Source: UBA9926 sp018645765 (GTDB lineage Bacteria > Pseudomonadota > Gammaproteobacteria > Pseudomonadales > Azotimanducaceae). From it: 64,000 bases of DNA. The DNA is taken from NCBI GenBank assembly GCA_949372755.1, contig CASIBO010000005.1, positions 285,743-349,742 on the forward strand, read 5' to 3'. Under the pieces are notes generated by a model. It worked only from the letters and a program-made list of their open reading frames with translations, was not told the origin of the DNA and did not search any database. The stretch's first letter is position 1. Each line of letters opens with the position of its first letter. The position numbers and the translations under genes were made by a program. Below are positions 8,251 through 17,474 of the stretch, piece after piece.

Positions 8251-9063
8251 ATGCACTATGAAACCATTACAGTCAGCAATCGCGACGGGGTTCTGATTAT
8301 CACGTTGAACCGGGAAGAACGCCTGAATGCGTGGACCTACCAAATGGGCCGAGAACTGCACCATGCTATCAGCTCGGGCAATGACCAAGACGAGGTCATC
8401 GCGATGGTCATGACCGGCGCGGGGCGCGGATTTTGTGCTGGGGCAGATATCATTGATCTATTTCAGGCACAGGCAGACGGCGATTCAAGCACCTCAGACA
8501 ACACCGAACGACCCGGTAATTGGGTTGACTTAGTGCGCACATCAAAACCAATGATCGCTGCGGTTAATGGCGCCGCGGTTGGCGTCGGTCTGACCCAAAT
8601 ATTACCTTTCGACTACATTATCGCGGCACCGGAAGCGAAGTTCAGCGCGCGCTTTATTAAGATGGGGTTGGTGCCAGAATTGGCCAGTTCCTTCTACATT
8701 GCCGCACGAACGGGTTTCGGCCAAGCCAACCGGCTCATGCTGACCGGCGAAACCATTTCGGCAGAGCGCGCTTTGACCATTGGCCTCGTCGACGAAATGG
8801 TTGAGGATGCCGCCCAATTGTTGACCCGCGCCGAAGCGCTTGCTCAGGCTATGGGCAATAATCCGCAGCAAGCCTTGCGCATGGTTAAAACGCTGATCAC
8901 CCAAAATGTTGCAGCCACTGATGTCACCGAGATTCAAACAAGGGAGCTAAAAGCCCTTCAAATTTGTTACGACAGCCCAGAACATAAAGAAGCGATCAAT
9001 GCCTTCATCGAAAAAAGATCTCCCGACTTCAAACGTGCCCGAACAGAGGACGGCGCCGCATGA
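8251..9063 (+). CDS. Enoyl-CoA hydratase/isomerase family protein
   Basis: A 270-residue crotonase-fold protein. The oxyanion-hole motif FCAGADI is at 61-67, and the second oxyanion glycines lie in NGAAVGVGL. A catalytic-type Glu sits in MGLVPELASS, the position used for hydration or isomerisation of enoyl-CoA. The ATG start has a GGAG site. The stop overlaps the start of the following VOC gene (ATGA), so the two are translationally coupled and probably act in one route. The precise acyl substrate cannot be read from the sequence. Confidence 0.88.
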   Translation: MHYETITVSNRDGVLIITLNREERLNAWTYQMGRELHHAISSGNDQDEVIAMVMTGAGRGFCAGADIIDLFQAQADGDSSTSDNTERPGNWVDLVRTSKPMIAAVNGAAVGVGLTQILPFDYIIAAPEAKFSARFIKMGLVPELASSFYIAARTGFGQANRLMLTGETISAERALTIGLVDEMVEDAAQLLTRAEALAQAMGNNPQQALRMVKTLITQNVAATDVTEIQTRELKALQICYDSPEHKEAINAFIEKRSPDFKRARTEDGAA

Positions 9064-9530
9064 TTCAAAAGCTGCATCATGCGGCCTATCGCTGCCGCGA
9101 TAGTGAAGAAACCCGCCAGTTCTATGAAGATTTTTTAGGGCTACCCCTCACTCATGCCTTTGAAATCACAACGACGGCGACGGGCAATCAAGCTCAGGTG
9201 CTCCACACATTTTATGCGCTTGAAGATGGCAGCTCACTGGCTTTTTTTGAAGCGCCTGAACAACCCTTCGACTTTAAAATACAACATGATTTTGACCTCC
9301 ACATCGCACTCGAAGTCTCAAGAGATGAGCTGTTCGAAAGATTTGAATCGGGCCGCCGAATGGGTATTGAAACGCGAGGCATTACCGACCATGGCTTCAT
9401 TGAGTCAATCTATTTCAGAGATCCGAACGGTTACGTCCTTGAACTGGCTGCTAAAACAACCCAGGTTTTTGCCAACGAATCCTCAGCCCGTGACGCCCTC
9501 AACGCGTGGCAAGCCTCAAAGCTGGATTAA
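9060..9530 (+). CDS. VOC family (glyoxalase/ring-cleavage dioxygenase fold) protein
   Basis: A 156-residue single vicinal-oxygen-chelate domain pair. It opens with KLHHAAYRCRDSEETRQFYEDFLGLPL, a typical first beta-alpha-beta with a metal-ligand His. Then come HIALEV with a second His and YFRDPNGYVLELAAK with the C-terminal acidic ligand. Family members are dioxygenases, epimerases, lyases or resistance proteins using a divalent metal. Coupling to the upstream enoyl-CoA hydratase by a 4-nt overlap suggests a role with a CoA-linked intermediate, for example an epimerase. That is inference. Confidence 0.85.
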   Translation: MIQKLHHAAYRCRDSEETRQFYEDFLGLPLTHAFEITTTATGNQAQVLHTFYALEDGSSLAFFEAPEQPFDFKIQHDFDLHIALEVSRDELFERFESGRRMGIETRGITDHGFIESIYFRDPNGYVLELAAKTTQVFANESSARDALNAWQASKLD

Positions 9531-9664
9531 ATTTAAGACTAAACCCACCGTCGAGCAGTCGCTGCTCTGGCGCAGGCCGCTAATTAGACGTTGCCTTAAG
9601 GCGTAGGACGGCGTCACTGAGGTTGCTCAGGTCGATTATTAAATCGGTGAAAATAACGTAAAAT

Positions 9665-9675
9665 GGGGGGGGGGG
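9665..9675. repeat. G11 homopolymer tract
   Basis: Eleven consecutive G residues occur in the 292-nt gap between the VOC gene and a convergent small membrane-protein gene. No gene seen here would be switched by length change. The rest of the gap has two small hairpins (GAGCAG-TCG-CTGCTC near 9555; GCCGCC-AAAA-GGCGGC near 9782) without T-runs. Confidence 0.7.
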
Positions 9676-9822
9676 TACCTGCCGTGACCTGCACAACACC
9701 GCAGCCGCTCAAGCTGAGGGTGATGCGAATCAAAACCGCCGCCCTTTGGTAGCATCGAAAACCCAAGATGTAAGCCCCGACGCCGCCAAAAGGCGGCCAC
9801 ATCGCCTTTAAATCAGCAGCGC

Positions 9823-10152
9823 CTAATCTGAACCTTTGACTTGATTAATCACCACTAGTACAAAATTGGCAATCACCATGCCACCGACGGAGATCATCAT
9901 ATTATCGATCATCGTATTGAGGGGCATACCGACCAGAGGTATGGCATCGAGTCCATTCGCAATCGTCGGAATGGCAACGGCTGCGACGGTATAGGCCATG
10001 CGCATGGTCGCATCGGCCATCGGGTTGATAAAGCCGTTGACGAGTCCTAGCGCGATCAAGGCCAAAGGCCAGTATGGCATCACATCGGGGACAATGGTTG
10101 CAGCCAAGGCAGCAATTAGAGACAGACTGGTTAAGATTTGGTTTGAGTTCAT
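9823..10152 (-). CDS. Small integral membrane protein of unknown function
   Basis: A 109-residue hydrophobic protein with no family I recognise. It shows about three to four membrane segments (roughly 5-22, 28-45, 52-68 and 85-104), joined by short loops with conserved-looking Asn, Asp and Met residues, and a lysine-containing C-terminal tail. The coding call rests on a clear AAAGGAAAT ribosome binding site six nt before the ATG and on coherent membrane topology. The leader upstream is extremely A/T rich on the minus strand. It stands alone between convergent and divergent neighbours. Confidence 0.65.
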   Translation of the reverse strand: MNSNQILTSLSLIAALAATIVPDVMPYWPLALIALGLVNGFINPMADATMRMAYTVAAVAIPTIANGLDAIPLVGMPLNTMIDNMMISVGGMVIANFVLVVINQVKGSD

Positions 10153-10322
10153 TGCGATTTCCTTTTTTTATTTTTTTTATAAAAGAACAGCGATACCTCA
10201 CTCAACAATCTATCAGAAATATCACTCAGGCCAAACGGTTTTGTTGGGACTCAAACCATCACTCAGCAGAGGCGCGCCAAGCACCAATCGGCCCCTTATC
10301 ACAGCGCAGAAGCCAAAGCTCA

Positions 10323-10350
10323 GCCCGCCTGAAACGCCTCTCAGGCGGGC
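10323..10350. terminator. Strong GC hairpin, 10-bp stem
   Basis: GCCCGCCTGA (10323-10332) pairs perfectly with TCAGGCGGGC (10341-10350) across an 8-nt loop. It has the look of a terminator stem but lacks a T-run on either strand. It lies in a 415-nt region (10153-10567) between the small membrane-protein gene and the desaturase gene in which I see no convincing coding sequence. Confidence 0.45.
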
Positions 10351-10567
10351 CCTAATATAATGGCGCCGTGCCAACTTCTTTAACCGAAAAATAGCCCTTA
10401 AATCGAACGCCCGCGCACAGAATCTATGCGATTGCATCCCTGAATCGTTAGTCCTCGACGGCTTCGCAGCTGACTTTTTATCTTCCAAAGACGTTGTATA
10501 CTTAGGGCCATACGGGTAAGCGTTGATTTCCTGGCCCTTTTATTCATCACGTTCCAATAGGCTTTTC

Positions 10568-11590
10568 ATGACGATCTGGACTTTCAAGTCACCTAAAGGC
10601 CGGCTCTGGCATAGCACTGCACTGCTCTACGTCTTCGGCGCTTATTGCGCTGGTTGGTGGCTGCTTCTAACCACAAGTTGGTGGGGCCTCCTCCCCAGCG
10701 CTCTTCTGCTGGGCCACGGGATGATCATTGCGGCGTACCTGGTTCATGACTGCGCGCACAACACGGTGTTCAAGAAGAACCAGCACAATGCGCAGCTTGG
10801 AAAAACGTTGGGCTGGATCTGCGGATCCTGCTATGGCAAGTTTGAAGATATTCGATACAAACACTTCAGACACCATGTCGATAACGATGATGTGGTTTGG
10901 TTCGATTACGAAGCGTTTTTTAAAAAGCATCCCGCGGTGTATCGGGCAACCATTTTTCTAGAATGGTTTTATATTCCTGCGCACGACATCTTGATGCATT
11001 CGATCATGGTGCTCACCGCTTTCGTAATTCCAAAGCGGCGAGATCAAATGGGGCGGAATACCCTCGTCATTGTTATCCGGGGCGGATTGCTCATCATCAT
11101 TGGTTGGACTGCTCCAATCGCGCTTTTGGGCTATTGTCTTGCCTATATGATGATGATTATTGTGCTTCGATTTGTCGACGGTCTCGAGCACGACTACCCC
11201 TATCATCTCAACCTGTTTACGGATGACGTTTCCGAACATAAGGGCGATTTAGTGTGGGAGCAAGAACACACGTTCAGCCCCATTCTGTCTTGGCGCTATC
11301 CCTGGGTGAACTGGCTCATTTTAAATTTCGGCTACCACAATGCCCACCATGCGAAGCCCACTGCGCCTTGGTATGAATTACCCAGCTTGCACAAGCAACG
11401 CTTTGGCGATGATCCAAACACTGTCATTCGGCTGTGGCCCCAGCTTAAGATGTACCATCGTTATCGAGCTTATCGGATTTTTCACGACGCACCCGGCATT
11501 AAATCCGTGTCAGGTAAAGCGTTCTTAAGAGCCGCTCAAGAAGCGCGCTTAACCGGCGGAAACGCCGCCTCATTCCTAACGTCATTTTAA
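10568..11590 (+). CDS. Membrane fatty acid desaturase
   Basis: A 340-residue di-iron membrane desaturase. The three histidine boxes are HDCAH (60-64), HFRHH (99-103) and HNAHH (257-261), which hold the two irons. Hydrophobic segments lie around 15-50 and 140-205. It introduces double bonds (or hydroxyls) into lipid-like acyl chains using oxygen and electrons from a ferredoxin or cytochrome. I start at ATG 10568 with an AGG site 6 nt upstream; a TTG at 10523 is in frame but poorly placed. It is followed after 5 nt by the TIM-barrel gene, so they may be co-transcribed. Confidence 0.88.
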   Translation: MTIWTFKSPKGRLWHSTALLYVFGAYCAGWWLLLTTSWWGLLPSALLLGHGMIIAAYLVHDCAHNTVFKKNQHNAQLGKTLGWICGSCYGKFEDIRYKHFRHHVDNDDVVWFDYEAFFKKHPAVYRATIFLEWFYIPAHDILMHSIMVLTAFVIPKRRDQMGRNTLVIVIRGGLLIIIGWTAPIALLGYCLAYMMMIIVLRFVDGLEHDYPYHLNLFTDDVSEHKGDLVWEQEHTFSPILSWRYPWVNWLILNFGYHNAHHAKPTAPWYELPSLHKQRFGDDPNTVIRLWPQLKMYHRYRAYRIFHDAPGIKSVSGKAFLRAAQEARLTGGNAASFLTSF

Positions 11591-11595
11591 ACTAG

Positions 11596-12447
11596 ATGCC
11601 CCAAAGACTCGAAATTTATCAATCGCTATGGGCAATGGAACAGCGCGCACCAGGGGTCCCGGAGGCGCCCGCCGCTGAGCACTTTCAACGGATCAAGGCA
11701 GCCGGCTACGAGGGCGTCTGCATCGACCCGAATGTCGAAGAAATTAACGATGCCTTGGCGCTCGCACCGCTCTTCAAAGACCATCAACTCAGCTGCATGG
11801 TCAACGCATTCCCCAATACGATGGATGAACTCACCCCTCTACTGGATATGGCATCAGAATTACAAGCGAAGCAAGTCAACATTATCGGGGGTGTGATGCC
11901 GCTAACGGTCTCGGAGACGATCCCCGTCATTACGCATTGGATTAAGGTCGCGGCGGCCTACGATTTTCAAGTTTTATTCGAAACCCATCGTAACGCCACT
12001 TTAAACGACTTGTTTGCAACGCTCGAAATTTTACAAGCCGTCCCAGAGCTTCGTCTTTGCGCTGATCTGTCTCACTTTGTCGTTGACCGCGAAATTAGCC
12101 TGCCACTCACCTCAATTCAGGACGCCTATTTTGAGCGTATTCTAGACCGCTCCGATTCATTTCAAGGCAGGATTTCAAATAACGAGCAAATTCAGATTTC
12201 GGTCCAATTCCCCCAGCATCAGGTCTGGGTGACACAATTTAAGTCCTGGTGGCAAGCAGGTATCAGTGCGTGGTCAGCCCGGCAGACCGAGGATGCAACC
12301 TTGCGTTTCCTCGTCGAACTCGGCCCACCCCCTTATGCCATTACCGACCAGCATCAGCAGGAACTCTGCGATCGTTGGGAGGAGGCGCTCATCCTTCGCG
12401 CGTGGGTAGAGGCAATATGGGCGGACCTGCCCCGCGTCACCGGCTAG
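11596..12447 (+). CDS. Sugar phosphate isomerase/epimerase-like TIM-barrel protein
   Basis: A 283-residue protein with the AP-endonuclease-2/xylose-isomerase-like TIM-barrel pattern. It has GYEGVCIDPNVEE early on, then QVNIIGG, then a FETHRN segment with an acidic metal ligand near residue 133, then LCADLSHFVVDRE with a further Asp/His pair near 155-159. Members isomerise or epimerise sugars or dehydrate inositol derivatives. The C-terminal part is less typical. The gene begins 5 nt after the desaturase stop with no strong ribosome site of its own, which suggests coupling. Its substrate cannot be named. Confidence 0.75.
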   Translation: MPQRLEIYQSLWAMEQRAPGVPEAPAAEHFQRIKAAGYEGVCIDPNVEEINDALALAPLFKDHQLSCMVNAFPNTMDELTPLLDMASELQAKQVNIIGGVMPLTVSETIPVITHWIKVAAAYDFQVLFETHRNATLNDLFATLEILQAVPELRLCADLSHFVVDREISLPLTSIQDAYFERILDRSDSFQGRISNNEQIQISVQFPQHQVWVTQFKSWWQAGISAWSARQTEDATLRFLVELGPPPYAITDQHQQELCDRWEEALILRAWVEAIWADLPRVTG

Positions 12448-12680
12448 CGCGGGCCCAAACTGATCCTGCCGGTCTAACCGCTTGTGTTAGATCGCCCACT
12501 CAATGCAACCTCGCACTGATGTGCGCCTTATCTGAAGAATTAGATCTCAGCCCCGGTGCTTAGACCGTTCTGTTTCGAATTCTGAAGCTTGCGCAGCAGC
12601 CAGCTTCATCATTCTGATGACCAATACCAAGGCTTAACCTGAAATTGCCCCTAGCCAAACTTGCACCGACCCAACCCGCG

Positions 12681-13754
12681 CTATTTCAATGAGAGACTTA
12701 CCGCAAAGCCGATTAGCGACCGCTTCGTTTCCTCGTAAATCTCAGGCGTGATGTCCGGAAAACCTAAATCGCCTGCATGCTGAGTGCCATGCACTGTTCG
12801 GCCAACCACGGGAACCCCTGCACGACAAAGCATCCGATAGTACGCAAGCCCTTCATCACGCAACGGATCAAGCTCATTCACGGAAATCAAATGGGGGGGC
12901 AATCCTTCTAGTTCGGAAACCGTCACCTGGTAGGGCCACGCCAAGGGGTTGTTTGCCTCACTACCGTTGGGATCGTAAACGCGAACCATCGCAGCCATCA
13001 TCTGACAATCTAGGGTGTAGCCATCGTTTTCAACCAAAGACACCAGGTCGGCGGGCGGTGCCCCGTAGGCCCCACTAATATAAGGGCACATAGCGTAAAC
13101 GCCGTCAATTGACGCAATCCAACCTTCTTGCTTTGCCTTGAGCGCGACAGCAAGGGCTAAATTACCGCCCCCAGACTCACCCGATACTACGACGGTATTC
13201 AGTCCTAACGCCGCCCGACTTGCATCCGCCCATTGAACCGCACTGGCGCAATCGTTTAATCCAGCTGGGAACGGGTGGTCACCCAAACGGCCCCCACCGT
13301 TCCGAAACTCAACCCCGATCACCACCATCCCAGATTCAGCTAATGCACAGCGCCAGCGTCGAAACCCTGGATCCTCAGCCGTCATCAGCACCATGCCACC
13401 GCCATGAAAATGGACAATACAAGGTAACGGTCCAGATCGCGTTTTTGGTTCATGAATGAGTAGCTTGACTTGATTACCATCCCTACCGGTAATGTACTCA
13501 ACTCGACTTGTTACGGTTTCAAAATTGGGCATTGCAGCGTCTGCAATGGGATGCCCGTCGGCCGCGATACGCTCGAAAGCCGCGCAGTATTCCAAACAGG
13601 TCTCGTAGCTGGCCACCCCACTCGGCGCCACAACGCCGGAAAACGGATCGCCAGCGACTTCAAGAACAGTCCGGATTCTAGGATCCAACCGCGTATCAGT
13701 GAGCAACGTCGTCTCAGGATTTCCAAGCCGACCTGGGCGTGTTTGATTATCCAA
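12681..13754 (-). CDS. Alpha/beta hydrolase of the hormone-sensitive lipase family
   Basis: A 357-residue esterase/lipase of family IV type. The oxyanion motif HGGG is at 117-120, the nucleophile elbow GESGGG has Ser194, and the likely triad partners are Asp296 (NELDPL) and His326 (HGTQHAG). There is no signal peptide, so it is cytosolic. The likely start is TTG at 13754 with a GGGG stretch 7 nt upstream; the next in-frame ATG (Met75) would cut deep into the N-terminal cap. It is an isolated gene, divergent from the next hydrolase, and hydrolyses short-chain or bulky esters by family analogy. Confidence 0.85.
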   Translation of the reverse strand: MDNQTRPGRLGNPETTLLTDTRLDPRIRTVLEVAGDPFSGVVAPSGVASYETCLEYCAAFERIAADGHPIADAAMPNFETVTSRVEYITGRDGNQVKLLIHEPKTRSGPLPCIVHFHGGGMVLMTAEDPGFRRWRCALAESGMVVIGVEFRNGGGRLGDHPFPAGLNDCASAVQWADASRAALGLNTVVVSGESGGGNLALAVALKAKQEGWIASIDGVYAMCPYISGAYGAPPADLVSLVENDGYTLDCQMMAAMVRVYDPNGSEANNPLAWPYQVTVSELEGLPPHLISVNELDPLRDEGLAYYRMLCRAGVPVVGRTVHGTQHAGDLGFPDITPEIYEETKRSLIGFAVSLSLK

Positions 13755-13958
13755 TAAGCTGCCCCGCCAAGGACTGTTTTTTTCACTGTGTCTGACATCA
13801 TGCCAATGTGTTCGGCTTTAAACAAACCGAACAATAAGGACTGATTCCCGCTTCGCTGCCCTTTGACTTCATCGAACATTGCGCCTTGCAAAAATTTTTT
13901 TGAGCCAAAGCGCCGGAGCGCGGTATGCTGAAGCCCCCAAATTATCTGGACATCAACA

Positions 13959-14756
13959 ATGCACTGGCAAGCCCATGACCTGCACTTCAGTGATCACGTC
14001 CTTCACTATCATGGCAATGGTAATGCGGGCAAACCCGCTTTGGTTTTTTGCCACGGCTTCAGCGACAACGGCCTGTGTTGGCACAGGGTTGCGCTAAGGT
14101 TCACGGATCAATTCGATATCTACCTTTTAGATGCGCGCAACCACGGCCAGTCCAGCCGGGGCATGGTTTCAGCGGAGGATATGGCCCAAGACTTAGCGGA
14201 CGTCATCACAACACTGAAGCTTGCGCCGATTATCGCTGTGGGTCACTCAATGGGCGCGGGCACAGTCGCCGCTCTTGCCGCAGATCACCCGCATCTCGTT
14301 GCCAGGATTATTCTAGAAGATCCCGCATGGTCTGATGAGGACGATACCCAAAAGACAAAAGGGATGCGCAAACGGGCTAAAGGCTTTGCAAAATATCTAG
14401 AGATGATCGCTCGCCTGAGCGACGATCAATTGCTCGCGATGGGCCGAGCACAACATCCCCAATGGTCTTTGGATGATTTTCCAAACTGGGTGCAATCTAA
14501 ACGCGAAGTCGATGAACTTGCCCTTAAGGGCCTGACCCGAAGCCCCTGGCAAACGCTCATCCAAACCATAAACTGCCCGGCTCTACTGCTATACGCCGAT
14601 GAAACCAGCGACGGCATTGTCCAACAAAAAGTCGTGGATCAAATCCTGTCGCTCAACCCGTGTTTCCAATGCACGCAAATAATCGGTGCCGGGCACAATC
14701 TTCGTCGTGAGCAATTTGAGGCCTATATTAAAGCGGTTGAGGGTTTTTTGAGTTAG
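13959..14756 (+). CDS. Alpha/beta hydrolase
   Basis: A 265-residue alpha/beta-hydrolase fold protein. It has the oxyanion-region motif CHGFSDNG (31-38), strand and loop DARNHGQSS, nucleophile elbow GHSMGAG with Ser97, and the catalytic His in GAGHNLRR near residue 247. Cytosolic, no leader. The chemistry could be ester, C-C bond or epoxide hydrolysis, and the sequence does not decide between them. The region between this gene and the divergent lipase (13755-13958) holds no visible gene. Confidence 0.85.
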   Translation: MHWQAHDLHFSDHVLHYHGNGNAGKPALVFCHGFSDNGLCWHRVALRFTDQFDIYLLDARNHGQSSRGMVSAEDMAQDLADVITTLKLAPIIAVGHSMGAGTVAALAADHPHLVARIILEDPAWSDEDDTQKTKGMRKRAKGFAKYLEMIARLSDDQLLAMGRAQHPQWSLDDFPNWVQSKREVDELALKGLTRSPWQTLIQTINCPALLLYADETSDGIVQQKVVDQILSLNPCFQCTQIIGAGHNLRREQFEAYIKAVEGFLS

Positions 14757-14886
14757 CCGGCGTACGGAAACAAGACGCATGAGCCGATGCTCGTCACTTG
14801 ATCCAAAGAGCGTCCATGATAAGGAGACTTGGTGTCGTGGAGGCGCTGTGCCAGACTGCTTGGTCAGTTAGAAAACCGAGTTTGCT

Positions 14887-15708
14887 ATGTTAAGCACCAA
14901 GCCTATTACGCCACGATTTGGTTCCGAGATAACATCAGATTTTCAGTTGGCAGACTGCTCAGAACTTGAGATTTCAGAGCTTTTGACGCTGAGTGCAGAC
15001 CGAGGCGTCTTAGTCTTTCGTGATCAAACGCTCACGCCTTCAGAACATGCGGCGCTCGCGCATCGGCTTGGGGAGCCCCTGACCTTTCCGCTCAATTCAA
15101 ACGGCATTCCTGAGGAGCTGATTACCATTGCCTCAGGACCCAAGACCCGTGAGGCTGCAGGCGAAGGCTGGCATTCTGACGTTTCAAGCGAGTCTCGGCC
15201 CCCCAGCTTATCCATTCTGAAAATGACGACTGTCCCCGAAAGCGGCGGTGATACCTTGTTTGCGGATATGTCCCAAGCCTTCGAATTGTTATCAGATCCT
15301 CTGAAGGCCTTTCTTGAGCCCCTAACCGCCCGTCACGAACCCCGCGGCCACTATCTGTTTTTAAGCGGTGCACAAGCCTTCGATGCGCTAGAGACTTCCG
15401 ATCACCCGGTCGTACGAATCCATCCCATCAACGGTAAGAAATCGCTTTATGTCAATGACGGCTTCGTAACACGCATCAACGGGCTAGCGCCGCGTGAGAG
15501 CCAAAGCCTGCTGAAACTGCTGTATGACCATATTGCGTACACGGTTAAAACGCATTGTCGAATTCAGTGGCGGCCTAATACAGTTGTTTTCTGGGACAAC
15601 CGATCGGTCCAGCACCATGCTGCCTTCGACTATCATCCCGAAATACGCCTTGGCTATCGCGCAACCCTGCGAGGTGAACAACCCATTCCATCCCAAAACA
15701 ATCTGTGA
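14887..15708 (+). CDS. TauD/TfdA-family 2-oxoglutarate dioxygenase
   Basis: A 273-residue Fe(II)/2-oxoglutarate-dependent dioxygenase. The facial triad is seen as WHSD (His96, Asp98) and His243 in WDNRSVQHHA. Arg254 or Arg258 in RLGYRATLRG would bind the 2-oxoglutarate carboxylate. Family members hydroxylate taurine, alkyl sulfates or aryloxyalkanoates, releasing the side group. No sulfonate transporter lies beside it, so the substrate is unknown. It converges on the carotenoid oxygenase gene, with a terminator-like inverted repeat beginning at its stop codon. Confidence 0.88.
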   Translation: MLSTKPITPRFGSEITSDFQLADCSELEISELLTLSADRGVLVFRDQTLTPSEHAALAHRLGEPLTFPLNSNGIPEELITIASGPKTREAAGEGWHSDVSSESRPPSLSILKMTTVPESGGDTLFADMSQAFELLSDPLKAFLEPLTARHEPRGHYLFLSGAQAFDALETSDHPVVRIHPINGKKSLYVNDGFVTRINGLAPRESQSLLKLLYDHIAYTVKTHCRIQWRPNTVVFWDNRSVQHHAAFDYHPEIRLGYRATLRGEQPIPSQNNL

Positions 15709-15746
15709 TCAAACCGGCTATCGTCATCAACCGTACCCGGTTTGAT
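15708..15746. terminator. Terminator-like inverted repeat ATCAAACCGG
   Basis: ATCAAACCGG (15708-15717) pairs with CCGGTTTGAT (15737-15746) and is followed on the plus strand by a T-rich stretch (TTATTCTTGTCTT). It begins inside the stop codon of the dioxygenase gene and lies between convergent genes. The arms match those at 5763-5800. Confidence 0.55.
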
Positions 15747-15846
15747 TTATTCTTGTCTTGCTAAGCTGGCCGCGCTGAGGAAAACCACCCTGAGCGTCAC
15801 GCTCGGCAATATCACCCCTGCCAAACGCTGCATTTCAACCCTAGAT

Positions 15847-17319
15847 TTAAAGGGGCGCCGAACGAGCCCCGTGATCAAACACAGTATTTGAAAACAAACC
15901 ATGGAATTGATGAGGCACATGATGACGCAATCGCAATCGGCAAACACAATCTGTAATGTTTTCTGCGCGATGGATCTGCAGCTCACTGACATGATCGAAC
16001 CCGTTGTAAACCACCTCTAATAGATAGCCATGATCTTCCGATCGCGCTTGCGTGCTGGGGGCAAACACCGGCTCGGAACCGTAATAGCCTTGCGGCAAGG
16101 CAAGCGTATCGGCATTGCCCTCAAAATCGACCTTCGCGATGCCATTAAAAAAGCTGTCTGCGCCATTATCAATAGAGCAGGCTGTGTAGGTGTAGCGATG
16201 GCGCACACCGGCAACGCTTGGGTTAAATGTCGGGAATTCTGACTCAGTCTCCACCACCTTTTCTGCTCGCGCCGCGCCGGTCTTCAAATTCAAAAAATAT
16301 CGATAATAATGACCACCGCCAAACCGGCCATCCGGATTAAAGACATCGCTTAAGGTGTCGTTGGCGGCAAAATTATCTTGAAACATGCCATCCACGATGA
16401 CTTCATCGCCGGCTTCAAAAGCGTTGCCAAAATGTATCATGGCACCAGGGTCTGTCTCGAACGACCGGACCAACTCAAAGGTCTCAAGGTCCAATACCAA
16501 AATGCGCATGGCAATTGAGGGATCAAAGTTCACTTGATCCGAAATGGTTCTTGTGCCCAACACCACGGGCAACATGTTGCCAAACACGATCGAGCCTAAG
16601 AAAAATATGGCATAACGGTCACTCATGGCGAAGTCGTGGCAAAACGGAAAGGAATCCAATGGCAGCTGCGCCTTTTGGAACAGCGCGCCCTGAGGATTAA
16701 TCCGATATAAATTCAAACACGGTTTTGGGCCTTTCAAGCCAAACCCGGACACCCCAGCGCCAAAATTAATGTAATCACCCGACCGGTTATGAATCTTGCC
16801 ATGCGCACTAAACACTTGGCCCGGCGTCAGGCCACCATCGTAGGAAAATTCGCCCAAGGTGTTGAGGGACTCTGGGTCAACAGCCCAGGGCCGGCCGCCT
16901 TCGTTTAGCGCAAGCAGATGGCCACCATGGTGAATCAGACTGGTGTTGGCGGGATTAGCGGGCATTTTTAACAAGTTCTTTCGCAGACCGCCCGGGATTT
17001 GAGTCCCAAAGCCTCGGTAACAAATTGCCTGCTGGGCCGTTTCTGCCAAATACTTAGGTGTTCGAACATAACGATTCTTAAAATGCACCCGCCCGGCATC
17101 AAATGTAAATGCGCAGATCATGCCATCGCCATCAAACCAATGACCATAAGGTGTCTCACCAATTCTTTGGCGGCCTGGACCGTTCCTAAAAAAAGTGCCT
17201 TGCAGGTCCTCGGGTAGAGCACCGTCAACCTCATCAATCCAGTAATCATGTTCTTCATCGAGGTTCTCGAGACCGCGATGACAGGTTGGAAACTGATTAT
17301 CGCCCGGAATTGCATTCAT
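15847..17319 (-). CDS. Carotenoid cleavage oxygenase (RPE65 family)
   Basis: A 490-residue seven-bladed-propeller non-haem iron oxygenase. The four iron-ligand histidines expected for the family are visible: His173 (FSAHGKIH), His228 (FCHDFAMS), His296 (IHFGNAFE) and one near 473 (VPHQFHG). The N-terminal FFRNGPGR and WFDGDGM motifs are also conserved. Bacterial relatives cleave carotenoids, apocarotenoids or stilbenoids such as lignostilbene. No carotenoid synthesis genes are in the window. The ATG start has an AAGGAG site. No leader peptide, so cytosolic or membrane-associated. Confidence 0.92.
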   Translation of the reverse strand: MNAIPGDNQFPTCHRGLENLDEEHDYWIDEVDGALPEDLQGTFFRNGPGRQRIGETPYGHWFDGDGMICAFTFDAGRVHFKNRYVRTPKYLAETAQQAICYRGFGTQIPGGLRKNLLKMPANPANTSLIHHGGHLLALNEGGRPWAVDPESLNTLGEFSYDGGLTPGQVFSAHGKIHNRSGDYINFGAGVSGFGLKGPKPCLNLYRINPQGALFQKAQLPLDSFPFCHDFAMSDRYAIFFLGSIVFGNMLPVVLGTRTISDQVNFDPSIAMRILVLDLETFELVRSFETDPGAMIHFGNAFEAGDEVIVDGMFQDNFAANDTLSDVFNPDGRFGGGHYYRYFLNLKTGAARAEKVVETESEFPTFNPSVAGVRHRYTYTACSIDNGADSFFNGIAKVDFEGNADTLALPQGYYGSEPVFAPSTQARSEDHGYLLEVVYNGFDHVSELQIHRAENITDCVCRLRLRHHVPHQFHGLFSNTVFDHGARSAPL

Positions 17320-17474
17320 AGAATTCTCCTTTTTATAACCTTTCGTGACAGGTAACCCCGCCGAGCGCCCATCGCTTAATTGCTTTTAACCGCAGACGGA
17401 CTCACAGAACCGACCGGCGGTTAATTTAAATCATTGCGGCGGCCTAGGAATGACTCGGTGTTAAGGCGCGCCGA

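Noticed and set aside
10222..10488. 88-codon frame on the minus strand
   Set aside because: It spans the GC hairpin, has no recognisable protein features, and lies where the desaturase promoter is expected.
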